Positions 17,851 to 26,234 of a stretch of DNA of 64,000 nucleotides are shown here, in pieces. Below the pieces are notes generated by a model that had not been told where the DNA came from, made no database searches, and was given only the letters and a program-made list of their open reading frames with translations. Position 1 is the stretch's first letter. Each line of letters starts with the position of its first letter. Source of the DNA: Lachnospiraceae bacterium (GTDB lineage Bacteria; Bacillota; Clostridia; Lachnospirales; Lachnospiraceae); the NCBI GenBank assembly GCA_910575445.1, contig CAJTFW010000002.1, positions 372,001 through 436,000 on the forward strand, written 5' to 3'. Both the position numbers and the translations under genes were made by a program.

Positions 17851-18975
17851 ATGACATATGATATGAATATAAATGAACTTGTGAACGGCTGTATGAATGC
17901 GGTGAACAGCAGGATGAAAAATTTGAAGACATTAAATATTGTGGTTGTGGGAAAAACCGGAGTTGGAAAAAGTACGTTGGTGAATGCGGTTTTTCGAGAA
18001 AATATCGCAGCCACAGGGATAGGAAGTCCGGTTACACAGCACATACAAAAGTGTACCAAAAATGGCGTGCCACTTGTTATCTATGATACAAAGGGCTTTG
18101 AGTTAGAGAAAAAAGTACAACAGGAAATAAAAAATGAATTGATAGAAAAAATAGATGAAGGAAGAAAATCAAGGGACATAAATCAAGCAATTCATTGTAT
18201 CTGGTATTGTGTCAACGCATGCGATGATCGTTTTGAACCGTCAGAAGAGCAATGGATAAGGGAGTTTACAAGACAGAATGAAAACTATCGAATCCCTGTT
18301 ATTATAGTACTTACAAAAGCTTATTTTAAAGACAGTGCACAGGCTTTACAGAAAAAAATTGAAGCAAAGAATCTAGATGTGAAAAAAGTCTTACCTGTGT
18401 TGGCACAAGATAAGGAAAATTACAGGGCATATGGTTTGGATACTTTAATAGAAGTAATGGAGCAGGTGTTACCAGATGAAATGATAGATACCTTAATGAG
18501 CATTCAAATCAGCAACCTAACTTTGAAACAGAAAAAATCTCATATGGCTGTTGCAGCAGCTGCAGTAGCTGCAACAGCTGCCGGAGCAACGCCAATTCCG
18601 TTTTCTGACGCAGCAGTATTAGTTCCGATTGAAGCAAGTATGCTGACATCAATAACTGTTATTTTCGGCTTTGAAATTAGTAAATCTGTGCTGACTGGTC
18701 TTGTATCCACCATAATTGGGACAGGAGGGACTACGATGGCAGGAAGAACACTGGTTGTAAATTTATTGAAGATGATTCCAGGAGTAGGTTCTTTGACAGG
18801 CGGAGTGATTTCAGGAGCAACAGCAGCTTTGCTGACGACGGCATTGGGAGAAGCCTATATTGCGCTAATGACAGCGATGTTTAATGGAGAGATAAAGGCA
18901 AGAGATCTTGAAACAAAGGAAGGGCAAGAGAAATTAAATGAATTATTTAAAGAGGAATTGGAGAAAAAAAGATAA
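17851..18975 (+). CDS. DUF697-type membrane-associated GTPase (copy 2)
   Basis: 374 residues, paralogue of the 11533 GTPase. Walker A GKTGVGKST follows a helical N-terminal extension of about 30 residues that copy 1 lacks. G3 is YDTKGFE, and G4 is again non-canonical (LTKAYF). An HCIWYCV motif is shared. The C-terminal part is rich in alanine and glycine with ATPIPFSDAAVLVPIEA, the DUF697 signature, plus hydrophobic helices, so membrane contact is likely. The 3' tail of an ADP-ribosylglycohydrolase gene lies directly downstream, mirroring copy 1. Confidence 0.85.
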   Translation: MTYDMNINELVNGCMNAVNSRMKNLKTLNIVVVGKTGVGKSTLVNAVFRENIAATGIGSPVTQHIQKCTKNGVPLVIYDTKGFELEKKVQQEIKNELIEKIDEGRKSRDINQAIHCIWYCVNACDDRFEPSEEQWIREFTRQNENYRIPVIIVLTKAYFKDSAQALQKKIEAKNLDVKKVLPVLAQDKENYRAYGLDTLIEVMEQVLPDEMIDTLMSIQISNLTLKQKKSHMAVAAAAVAATAAGATPIPFSDAAVLVPIEASMLTSITVIFGFEISKSVLTGLVSTIIGTGGTTMAGRTLVVNLLKMIPGVGSLTGGVISGATAALLTTALGEAYIALMTAMFNGEIKARDLETKEGQEKLNELFKEELEKKR

Positions 18976-19006
18976 AATCAGTAAATTACTGCTGTAATCT
19001 GCAAAA

Positions 19007-19125
19007 GGTATTACGGAGGCTTTCTATGGAGATGTACCTGTGGATTGGAAATATAAAGCAGGAGGAATGCTCGCTGAGGGCTATTGCAGAGCGGAAGATA
19101 TAGAAATGGTGATGAATTTTAGGAA
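19007..19125 (+). pseudogene. 3' remnant of a second ADP-ribosylglycohydrolase gene
   Basis: This stretch matches 13573-13691 with only a few substitutions. It encodes the C-terminal AFYGDVPVDWKYKAGGMLAE segment without the rest of the gene. The match ends exactly where the kinase-like gene begins (ATG at 19132). It is a scar of duplication or recombination. Confidence 0.88.
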
Positions 19126-19131
19126 ATATAT

Positions 19132-19701
19132 ATGTTTATTGTAATTACAGGACTTGATGGTTCAGGTACATCAACAATAGCTGAAAAACTACATAAAATG
19201 GACACAGGGTCATATTTATTTCATACACCTGGTGAAATCTTTTCTGACAGAAAGGTCATGGACAAAGAAGTGCGTAAGGTTTCACAAAATGCACATTATC
19301 TTTATTATCTATCTTCGGTTGTGTATTTGTCTGATTATATAAAGAAATATATTGATTACAAAAATTGTAATGTTTATTGCGTTAGATATTTGATTGATAC
19401 AGTAGTATCTCATCGTGTTGCAGGATTAGATGTTAAGTTGGAATATGATCAATATAATATCTTAAAACCTGATCTTACAATTTTTGTAACACTAAGTGAA
19501 GAAATTCGGCAAAAGAGGATAACAAACAGAGGAAAGTCATTTCTTGATTATGTATTAGATGAAGAAGAAACCAGAAGAGCTTTTTTGCGTGAGTTTACTA
19601 AGCAAATGGAAAAAAATAGTATTATATTTGATAATGGGATAGATGAAGTTGATAAAAAATTATCAAAGCTTTATCTGGCACGAATATCTAGAAAGAAATA
19701 A
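19132..19701 (+). CDS. Nucleotide kinase-like protein (thymidylate-kinase-like P-loop)
   Basis: 189 residues. The N terminus FIVITGLDGSGTSTIAEKL matches the P-loop of thymidylate and deoxynucleoside kinases. A lid-like basic segment (KRITNRGKS) and a DLTIFV strand appear at the usual spots. The invariant Walker A lysine is replaced (GSGTST instead of GSGKST), so activity is uncertain. First gene of a tight five-gene set with a radical-SAM-like enzyme, NADAR, GreA-like and HEPN-like proteins. The stop is one base from the next ATG. Confidence 0.72.
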   Translation: MFIVITGLDGSGTSTIAEKLHKMDTGSYLFHTPGEIFSDRKVMDKEVRKVSQNAHYLYYLSSVVYLSDYIKKYIDYKNCNVYCVRYLIDTVVSHRVAGLDVKLEYDQYNILKPDLTIFVTLSEEIRQKRITNRGKSFLDYVLDEEETRRAFLREFTKQMEKNSIIFDNGIDEVDKKLSKLYLARISRKK

Positions 19702-19702
19702 G

Positions 19703-21361
19703 ATGGAGAAAAGTTTACTTTTATCGGATGAAACAGAGTTATCTGTAGAAGATTATAATGAGAGAAGAACAATCATAGAGGAATTTCAAAAACTACCAGA
19801 AGAATTTTTTGCTAAACTGCGCCACTTTCAACCGCAGATAGGATGTCTTAATTGTTGTAAAATATGTAGTAAATTTGCAAATTGTAAAGTTTCCTATTGG
19901 AATGAGAATCGGATAAGAAACGTTGTAGCTGCACTTAAATTAACTTGTATGGATTTTCGGAGTAAAAAGCCATATATTGTATGGGATAGGGATGAACATA
20001 GAAGTGGGGTGATTTTTTCATATTTAGATAATGATATTGGAAATTATTACTATCTGGATAAATTTATTAAGATAGTTTATGATGAATTGGGAGTGAAGAC
20101 TCGTATTTCGACAGTTGGATTTAGCAGATATAATGAAAAAATTAAAGAGCTTCATATTAAGATAAATTGTAATGAAATATTAGATTGTTTAGCAGGAGTA
20201 AGGCTGTCATTTACTCCATATGAAATTGGATGGGAATCTGGGTACGATTCACAGCATTTTTCTCGCAATGAGTATATACAAGATATGGCTGAATTTCTAA
20301 AAATATATAAGCCATATTATGATAAAGTAGGAGCAGGTAGTAGAAAAATGTGCGTTGAGTTAAGATATAAACCATTAGTAGTAAAGGCAAATGTAATAGT
20401 TAAAGTATATAATGGTTATCTAACGATTGCGACAGGGAATTATTTATATGTTTCTTGTAATAAGAATTGCACTATGAAAGAAAGCCAGATTCTAGATGTA
20501 TATGACCATACAATAAAGCTGACAGAGGAACCTCAGATGTTTTATGTTACTGATCTTGACTGTGATGTGTGTGATGAAGATAATTTGGATTGCATCATGG
20601 AAAAATATGATGCCAGCCATAAACAAAAAATGGTAAATGTTTATATGCTTAAAAATGCAGATGGCGAATATTATTCGATTGATCCATCTATATCTGATAT
20701 TGGAAACTATGGTATTAATATTTATCCGAAAACTTGTGAAAGAAAGCAATCAGGGTATTTAATTACGGAAAGATTTTTTTTAAATGCTCTTTATGAATAT
20801 AAAAAATCTATTGGAATCAAAGCTATGGATTGTTTTAACTATGCAGAGTGGAGGGACGTTGATAAGGTAGTTAATATATTAAAACAATATGCGATTGAAT
20901 ATGAAAGAGTGAAAAAATATGAGAAATCCATGTACATTAACACAGAAATTTTGCCAATGATTGAAGCCTATATTTCTGCATTAAAAATAGCTGATTATAA
21001 GCCAGTAGATATTTTTAATCCTGATTTTACAATAGATACTGGTATTATATGCAATATGGGTAGGGCATTGAAGGAATTTTGTGGTTTAACCCAAAAAGTA
21101 AATGAGCCTTTGACTCCAACACATGAGAGAAACTATGGTTATCATAATAGTACAATGACAAAAGAAGGTATAGCGTGGAGATTAAGTTGTGATTATGGTG
21201 ACAATTTATTGATAGAAAAATTAAGTTTAAAAGATACTGCATCTGAGGATGGACAAGTTGTTATGCAAAAGAGGATTGAATTATCTATAAAAGATGAAAA
21301 AACAGATATGTCTTGTTTAAAATCAGAATATCTAGTACCTGGACAGATAAAGCATAAATAG
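19703..21361 (+). CDS. Putative radical-SAM-like protein of unknown function
   Basis: 552 residues. Near residues 48-55 the sequence CLNCCKIC fits the CX3CX2C cluster-binding motif of radical SAM enzymes (C48, C52, C55). Following segments (VVAALK, TRISTVGFSR, LAGVRLSFTPYE) look like the alternating strands of the partial barrel. There is a long C-terminal region with further cysteine pairs (CDVCDEDNLDC), perhaps an auxiliary cluster or zinc site. It is not a viperin by motif. Substrate unknown; the kinase-like neighbour suggests a nucleotide. The start at 19703 follows the kinase stop directly. Confidence 0.6.
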   Translation: MEKSLLLSDETELSVEDYNERRTIIEEFQKLPEEFFAKLRHFQPQIGCLNCCKICSKFANCKVSYWNENRIRNVVAALKLTCMDFRSKKPYIVWDRDEHRSGVIFSYLDNDIGNYYYLDKFIKIVYDELGVKTRISTVGFSRYNEKIKELHIKINCNEILDCLAGVRLSFTPYEIGWESGYDSQHFSRNEYIQDMAEFLKIYKPYYDKVGAGSRKMCVELRYKPLVVKANVIVKVYNGYLTIATGNYLYVSCNKNCTMKESQILDVYDHTIKLTEEPQMFYVTDLDCDVCDEDNLDCIMEKYDASHKQKMVNVYMLKNADGEYYSIDPSISDIGNYGINIYPKTCERKQSGYLITERFFLNALYEYKKSIGIKAMDCFNYAEWRDVDKVVNILKQYAIEYERVKKYEKSMYINTEILPMIEAYISALKIADYKPVDIFNPDFTIDTGIICNMGRALKEFCGLTQKVNEPLTPTHERNYGYHNSTMTKEGIAWRLSCDYGDNLLIEKLSLKDTASEDGQVVMQKRIELSIKDEKTDMSCLKSEYLVPGQIKHK

Positions 21362-21368
21362 GAGAAAA

Positions 21369-21812
21369 ATGGCAATATATTTTTATAAAGAATTTGGTGA
21401 TTTGGGATATTTAGCTACATATTCACAACATGGTTTTATTAAGGATGGAATTTATTGGAAGACAGTTGAACATTATTATCAAGCTAATAAATTTGTAGAA
21501 GATGAAGTTAGAAATTTGGTAATAAATGCTGAAACACCTAAAATAGCATCTGCTATTGGAAGAAATAGAAATTATAAGATACGAGATGACTGGGAGCAAG
21601 TGAAGAATGAAATTATGTATAATGCAGTATTAGCAAAGTTTTTGGCACATCCAAATTTGGCAGAAAAACTTATAGCAACAGGAAATGAGGAAATCGTTGA
21701 AGAAACTGTAAAAGAAAGCTATTGGGGATGCGGACCTAAAAAAGATGGACTGAATATATATGGTAAAATATTATGTAAAGTAAGAGAAGATTTGAAAAAA
21801 TTAAGTAAATAA
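21369..21812 (+). CDS. NADAR family protein (YbiA-like)
   Basis: 147 residues, full length for the family. Signatures: GYLATYS near residue 13, the WKTVEHYYQANKF core near 32-44, and the C-terminal SYWGCGPKKDGLNIYGKIL. NADAR proteins cleave N-glycosidic bonds: some act on riboflavin intermediates, and others remove ADP-ribose from guanine bases as antitoxins. Here it is cotranscribed with a kinase-like and a radical-SAM-like gene, with GGAG before the ATG. An antitoxin or nucleotide-processing role is plausible but unproven. Confidence 0.88.
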   Translation: MAIYFYKEFGDLGYLATYSQHGFIKDGIYWKTVEHYYQANKFVEDEVRNLVINAETPKIASAIGRNRNYKIRDDWEQVKNEIMYNAVLAKFLAHPNLAEKLIATGNEEIVEETVKESYWGCGPKKDGLNIYGKILCKVREDLKKLSK

Positions 21813-21829
21813 TTAAAAGGAGAATATGC

Positions 21830-22303
21830 ATGGAGAATTATTATATCACTAAAAATGGTTATAAAAAATTATATGAAGATTACTTGAATATTGATAAAGA
21901 GATAACAGAAGTTAATAAGATGATGGGAGAGAGCGTAAAAAGAGATAATGATTTACGTGAGAATCCAGAGTTTATGGAACTTCGAGTAAGAGCTATGTAT
22001 GAGCTACCTGCAAAAAAGAAAAGTTTGTGGGATAAATATAATTCAGCTATTATAATAGAAGAAACAGATGAATACAAAAACTTTGATGGAAATACAGTTA
22101 TTCGTGGATGCTTAGTTAAAATAGATATTGATGAAGAGGAAGAATGTGAATACCAAATTAAAGGGTCTGATGAAGGTGATATTTCTAATGATATTTTATC
22201 ATGCGATGCTCCAATGATACAATTTTTATTAGGGCATAAAGTTGGAGAGACTGTTATATTTAATAATATGAAAATAAACATTTTGGCTGTGGAGAGATTA
22301 TAA
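21830..22303 (+). CDS. GreA-like protein
   Basis: 157 residues. The N-terminal coiled coil carries RDNDLRENPEF, equivalent to the DLSENAEY tip loop of transcript cleavage factor GreA, with acidic residues present. The C-terminal PMIQFLLGHKVGETVIF matches the FKBP-like GreA tail. It is a divergent accessory copy in an AT-rich operon, so it probably modulates RNA polymerase or another NTP-binding target as part of the system and is not the housekeeping GreA. AAAGGAG lies 9 bases before the start. Confidence 0.8.
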   Translation: MENYYITKNGYKKLYEDYLNIDKEITEVNKMMGESVKRDNDLRENPEFMELRVRAMYELPAKKKSLWDKYNSAIIIEETDEYKNFDGNTVIRGCLVKIDIDEEEECEYQIKGSDEGDISNDILSCDAPMIQFLLGHKVGETVIFNNMKINILAVERL

Positions 22304-22309
22304 AACATC

Positions 22310-22816
22310 ATGTCAAAGAAATTATATCTTGGAAAAAGTTATTATATAAACAATGGAATTGATATGTCAGATGAGTATTTTAATATATCGCAAAGTGATG
22401 AAAGGGCGGCAAGTTTACTTTGTCAACAGGAATTATACAACCAATCTGTGTATTTGTATATTCAATCTATGGAGAAATATGTGAAAAGTGCCATTTGCAA
22501 AAAAATTGATGTTATAAATGATTATTATGCAAAAAAATTGCGATTGATGGGACATTCGTTAGATGATACAATTGATTTTTTTATTGAAATTGTATCTGGA
22601 AATAATGAAATATTAAAAATGCAAATTACAGAACAGATTAAAAATGGTGTTTTAAAAGGTATTCGTTTTTCAGCCATGTATAATGCAGTTAGATATCCGT
22701 TTTATAAAAATCAAAACTATAAAATGATTGAAATGTCAAAAAATGATTGTGAACAACTGAAAGGAATAAATGATTTATTAAAAAATTATATAGACTCTAT
22801 TATAGTGAAGATATAA
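22310..22816 (+). CDS. HEPN-like protein
   Basis: 168 residues, mainly helical. The pattern SDERAASLLCQQELYNQSVYLY..MEKYVKSA followed by RLMGHSLDDTIDF fits HEPN domains, where a helix pair ends in a basic-xx-GH motif. HEPN proteins are often RNases or nucleotidyltransferase partners. The match is by shape and motif only. Last gene of the five-gene set, 6 bases after the GreA-like stop. Confidence 0.5.
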   Translation: MSKKLYLGKSYYINNGIDMSDEYFNISQSDERAASLLCQQELYNQSVYLYIQSMEKYVKSAICKKIDVINDYYAKKLRLMGHSLDDTIDFFIEIVSGNNEILKMQITEQIKNGVLKGIRFSAMYNAVRYPFYKNQNYKMIEMSKNDCEQLKGINDLLKNYIDSIIVKI

Positions 22817-22994
22817 AAGAAATATTATAGATAAGGACATAATCAGTAATAAATATTTTGATAGATAACAGCAATTCTCTTCTGTTCAATTTTCAAAATA
22901 GTATAGCACTCTTTCAATGTATAAAGAGTTGGAAGGTTTTGATTCATAATAAAATATGAAATGAAAACTTATACAAAATCAACCAGAATGAAAC

Positions 22995-23019
22995 AGTTCC
23001 CGACAGATTGTCGGGAAGT
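22995..23019. repeat. CTTCCCGACA-type inverted repeat, copy 2 (perfect stem)
   Basis: TTCCCGACA and its complement TGTCGGGAA flank a short centre. It lies in the 489-base gap after the NADAR operon and is not followed by a T-run, so it is probably not a terminator. Confidence 0.6.
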
Positions 23020-23051
23020 ATCTAAATCAAAAAGGAAACAGATACGAAACT

Positions 23052-23090
23052 GGTGAATGGTCACAGTACGAAAATATATTGAAAATATGA
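23052..23090 (+). pseudogene. 3' scrap of a PD-(D/E)XK nuclease gene
   Basis: Reads GEWSQYENILKI then stop, nearly the same as the C terminus of the 24781 gene (EWSQYESRLKI). Nothing upstream of it aligns, so only the tail remains. Confidence 0.7.
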
Positions 23091-23215
23091 TATAATCCAT
23101 AAAGAATTATTGCAAAGAAAGAAAAATAATCTAACAGAGCAATAATTCTTTTTTGTTTTATCATGATAGTGGATTAAATCTTTATACCAAAGACAGCAAA
23201 AGTGTGATATAGGAG

Positions 23216-23258
23216 AAAAAGGTATCCAAGGCATTGAAAAATGTCGGATACCTTTTTT
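23216..23258 (+). terminator. GGTATCC/GGATACC terminator, copy 1
   Basis: AAAAAGGTATCC pairs with GGATACCTTTTT around a 16-20-base loop with T-run. Two near copies follow at 26157 and 27110, each after a nuclease gene or remnant. Confidence 0.8.
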
Positions 23259-23305
23259 TATAAAAAAAAATGTCAATTTGATATATAAGAAAAAAGTGTG
23301 GTTGT

Positions 23306-23479
23306 TTAAGTATGACGAATGTACTCGATTAGATCTTCTTTTATAATTCGCCATTTCCCCATGATTTTACATGCAGGGATGATATTATTTTGGACAAGAT
23401 AAAGTGCGGAATTTCTTCCAATTTGTAAAGTCTTTGTGAGGTCTTTCAAAGAGAGAATATCAGGTACATTATTAAGCAT
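23306..23479 (-). CDS. 57-residue excisionase-type helix-turn-helix protein
   Basis: Reads MLNNVPDILSLKDLTKTLQI through WRIIKEDLIEYIRHT. This is the compact winged helix of excisionases (LSLKDLTKTLQIGRNSALYLV turn, then a GKWRI wing). AAAAGGAG is 9 bases before the ATG. It is the third such protein in the island (others at 8583 and 39673). No integrase is next to it, so it may be a leftover of an older element. Confidence 0.75.
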   Translation of the reverse strand: MLNNVPDILSLKDLTKTLQIGRNSALYLVQNNIIPACKIMGKWRIIKEDLIEYIRHT

Positions 23480-23706
23480 AATTTAAAATCTCCTTTTGAA
23501 TTTTTAAATAAATGTTATGAAAAATAGTTTTATGCGGTACTTTGTGATTTGGAATAGTTTGTACTGAATATTGCATGTAATTCTGACGAAAGAGGTTAAA
23601 ATAATATTATATTTTTGTGATATTTAAGAATGGGGAACAAATTACGTATCCTGTTATTATAATATTAGTATTATAGGGAGCTAATATTTTTTGTATAGAT
23701 AGTTGT

Positions 23707-23901
23707 ATGGATAGTTGTATAATAAGTGCTTATGTGAGATCTCGTATGAAGGAAGATTTAACAAAGGAATGGATAAAAAAGACAATAGTGCAACAAGCAC
23801 TATTAAATATAGCAAAAAAGCTTGATAAATATGAGGAAAAGAATCTGCGCATTGTTCAAATCATCCGAAAGGAAGTAGAAATGCTGTGGAAAAAGATATG
23901 A
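23707..23901 (+). CDS. Small basic protein upstream of the relaxase-like gene
   Basis: 64 residues, helical and charged (RSRMKEDLTKEWIKKTIV), family not recognised. Its last 16 bases overlap the next gene, suggesting translational coupling. It could be a relaxosome accessory protein. No strong ribosome site was seen. Confidence 0.4.
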   Translation: MDSCIISAYVRSRMKEDLTKEWIKKTIVQQALLNIAKKLDKYEEKNLRIVQIIRKEVEMLWKKI

Positions 23902-24398
23902 AACAAGCAATTTTTAAGATTGTCAAGAAGAAGCAACCTCATGCTTATAGAAATAAAGATGCTTTAGAAAACGTAATTAATTATGTGCTAAGGGAAACAG
24001 CTAGGCTAGAAGATGATTTGTGGGGTAGTATTGGAACCTTTGGAAAATCTCCTTCAAGTATGATAGAGGATTTTCGCAAAGTGAAACGATTATATGATAA
24101 AGAAGATGGTTTACAACTAAAACATCTTATATTATCTTGGGGGAAAAGACCAGATTTACCAAGAAAGAAAATGAGAAAACTAATAAAAAGAACGCTTGCT
24201 TTTTGGGGTGAGGAATATCAGTTGGTCTATGCAGTACATGAAGATAAACTTCCTAATGGTTATCATATGCATATTGTTTTAAATTCCGTATCCTATAAAG
24301 GAAATAAAATCCAAATAACGGGTAAGAAGTTACGTGAATTTAAAAGGCATTTTAACAAAATATGGAATCCATATGAATACATATTGAAAATGAGCTAA
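23886..24398 (+). CDS. Relaxase-like protein, short form
   Basis: 170 residues. The segment LKHLILSWG followed by AVHEDKLPNGYHMHIVLNSV holds the HxH metal site of relaxase (MobA/MobP-type) domains. The usual upstream catalytic tyrosine region is covered by AYRNKDALENVINYVL. Full relaxases are 300-500 residues, so this is either a minimal nicking domain or a truncated gene. A CTTCCCGACA motif lies 232 bases downstream. Confidence 0.65.
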   Translation: MEKDMKQAIFKIVKKKQPHAYRNKDALENVINYVLRETARLEDDLWGSIGTFGKSPSSMIEDFRKVKRLYDKEDGLQLKHLILSWGKRPDLPRKKMRKLIKRTLAFWGEEYQLVYAVHEDKLPNGYHMHIVLNSVSYKGNKIQITGKKLREFKRHFNKIWNPYEYILKMS

Positions 24399-24780
24399 GA
24401 TACTAGAACTATTGAGGATAAATCGTTTGAATGTGGTTGATAATTGCAGGGTAACGTACTTGAATGGGGAAATATTCTTGGGTCCATTTACAATAAATTC
24501 GCTTAGTACAAGAATGCATTTGATATGTCTGGAGTGTCTTTTTGCTTTTTGTTTAATCAAATTTAGACCAAATCAAACAGCAACAATAGATTGCAGGCTT
24601 CGTTAGCAAATCTATTGTCATAAACAAATACTTCCCGACAATGTGTCGGTAGATGGCGATTGTAAAATAGAGAGAGTATGCTATAATAAAAAATGTGGTG
24701 AAATATAAAGGATATGGAGTATTTTTCTGTTTTATGGTAAAATAAAAGCATAATAAAACAGATAGAGGGAGTCACAACAG
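24399..24780. other. Gap with CTTCCCGACA motif and promoter
   Basis: 382 bases without a supportable gene. It holds the third CTTCCCGACA motif (24631) and TTGTAA-16-TATAAT at 24660-24687, a likely promoter for the nuclease gene at 24781. Confidence 0.5.
24631..24652. repeat. CTTCCCGACA inverted-repeat motif, copy 3
   Basis: CTTCCCGACAATGTGTCGGTAG: CCGACA pairs with TGTCGG. It is the same left arm as the copies at 10243 and 22995. Confidence 0.55.
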
Positions 24781-25752
24781 ATGGAGATGGAAACGATACT
24801 TGCTCAAAATATATCTGTGGCAGGAGAAAATGCGTTTTATGATGAAGCTTGTAAGAAATTGCTTGCAAACAAGATTATCCTTGCATGGATTATGAAAAGC
24901 TGTCTGGAAGAATACCAAGAGATAGATGTAAATGAGATTGCAGAGAACTATATAGAAGGAGAGCCACAGATTGCTCAAATAGCTGTTCATCCAGATGAAA
25001 TGGCAGGTAAGGGTGAGCAGATTATAGGAGAAAAGACGGAAGATAGCACAATAACAGAAGGAACCATTACCTTTGATATCCGTTTCCATGCACTGATTCC
25101 TGATACAGAAGAGAAAGTAAGATTATTTATTAATGTAGAGGCTCAGAACGATTTTTACCCCGGCTATCCTATTATGAAACGTGGAATCTACTATTGTAGT
25201 CGTCTGATTTCTTCACAGTATGAGGTGGAATTTACCAATGCTCATTATGAAAGGATAAAAAAAGTATCTTCTATCTGGATTTGTTTAAATCCTCCAAAGT
25301 ACAGGGAGAATACGATCAATCGGTATACGATTCAAGAAGAACATCTGATAGGAGATGTGTCGGAGAAAAAAGAAAACTATGACCTGATGACAGCAGTTAT
25401 TATTTGTCTAGGTAATTCTAAGGATGAGCATTATACGGGGATACTGAAGCTGTTGGATGTACTGCTTTCTTCTGAAAAAGAACCAGAGGAAAAGAAGAAG
25501 ATTTTGCAGAATGATTTTGATATTAAGATGACTAGAAGATTGGAAAGGGAGGTGTCCGAATTGTGTAATTTAAGTAAAGGTGTAGAAGAAAATGGAATTA
25601 AAAAAGGAATTAAGGAAGGCATTAAGGAAGGTATCTTAACATCTATACAAAATTTAATGGAAAGCATGAATTGGACAGCAGAACAGGCAATGGAGGCATT
25701 AAAGGTTCCTGAAGCTGAATGGTCACAGTATGAAAGTAGGTTGAAAATATAA
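24781..25752 (+). CDS. PD-(D/E)XK nuclease family transposase
   Basis: 323 residues. The nuclease core is TFDIRFHALIP (catalytic D) followed by RLFINVEAQNDF (ExQ). The C terminus has the KKGIKEGIKEGI helical run typical of Rpn-type recombination-promoting nucleases abundant in Lachnospiraceae. They are thought to promote DNA exchange, and mobility as a transposon is unproven. It is intact, followed by a broken relative (25761) and another intact member (26235). Confidence 0.85.
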   Translation: MEMETILAQNISVAGENAFYDEACKKLLANKIILAWIMKSCLEEYQEIDVNEIAENYIEGEPQIAQIAVHPDEMAGKGEQIIGEKTEDSTITEGTITFDIRFHALIPDTEEKVRLFINVEAQNDFYPGYPIMKRGIYYCSRLISSQYEVEFTNAHYERIKKVSSIWICLNPPKYRENTINRYTIQEEHLIGDVSEKKENYDLMTAVIICLGNSKDEHYTGILKLLDVLLSSEKEPEEKKKILQNDFDIKMTRRLEREVSELCNLSKGVEENGIKKGIKEGIKEGILTSIQNLMESMNWTAEQAMEALKVPEAEWSQYESRLKI

Positions 25753-25760
25753 TATTAAAG

Positions 25761-26137
25761 TTGCTTATCTCTGGAGATTATTTTAATATAGAAGTACAGA
25801 AAAAGAAGGATGACGACCATCAAAAAAGGGTTCGTTTTAATCGCTCGAACATCGATACTGCTTTTTCAGAGAGCAGAATCAGATATAAACATTTCAGAAA
25901 CTTTCCAAACGAGTCCAATATTTCAAAGAATTCCAGAAAGGAGTGACTGAGATGTGTGAACTGGTAGAAGAGTATGCAAAAAATTATGCAGAAGAAGTAA
26001 AGAAAGCAGTGAGTGAAACAGAGATCAAAACAGCTATAAATTTTTTGAAAAATGGTGTTTCTGTAGAACTGGTAGTAAAATCCCTTCCTTCCTTGTCAGA
26101 GCAGTTTGTCAGAGAACTTCAGGCGCAGCTTTTGTAA
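25761..26137 (+). pseudogene. Fragmented PD-(D/E)XK nuclease gene
   Basis: Two short frames carry pieces of one nuclease. 25761-25946 contains FNIEVQKKKDDDHQKRVRFN, the ExQ motif plus the DHQKRVRYN signature of the family. 25943-26137 encodes the helical C-terminal tail ending SLSEQFVRELQAQLL. The N terminus with the first catalytic residue and the middle are missing. Confidence 0.7.
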
Positions 26138-26156
26138 GGATTGGATAAAATGACAA

Positions 26157-26201
26157 ACAAAAGGTATTCAGGCATTAAAACATGTTTGGATACCTTTTGT
26201 A
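26157..26201 (+). terminator. GGTATCC/GGATACC terminator, copy 2
   Basis: ACAAAAGGTATTC pairs with GGATACCTTTTGT (one mismatch), same loop wording as copy 1. It follows the broken nuclease gene. Confidence 0.75.
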
Positions 26202-26234
26202 AAAAAGTTAGAGGAAGAGGATGGAGGAAAATAC

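Noticed and set aside
19703-21361. Viperin identity for the radical-SAM-like gene
   Set aside because: The cluster motif is CLNCCKIC, not the viperin CNYxCxFC type, and the protein is much longer.
24412-24606. 64-codon frame after the relaxase-like gene
   Set aside because: No Shine-Dalgarno sequence and it overlaps no conserved motif.
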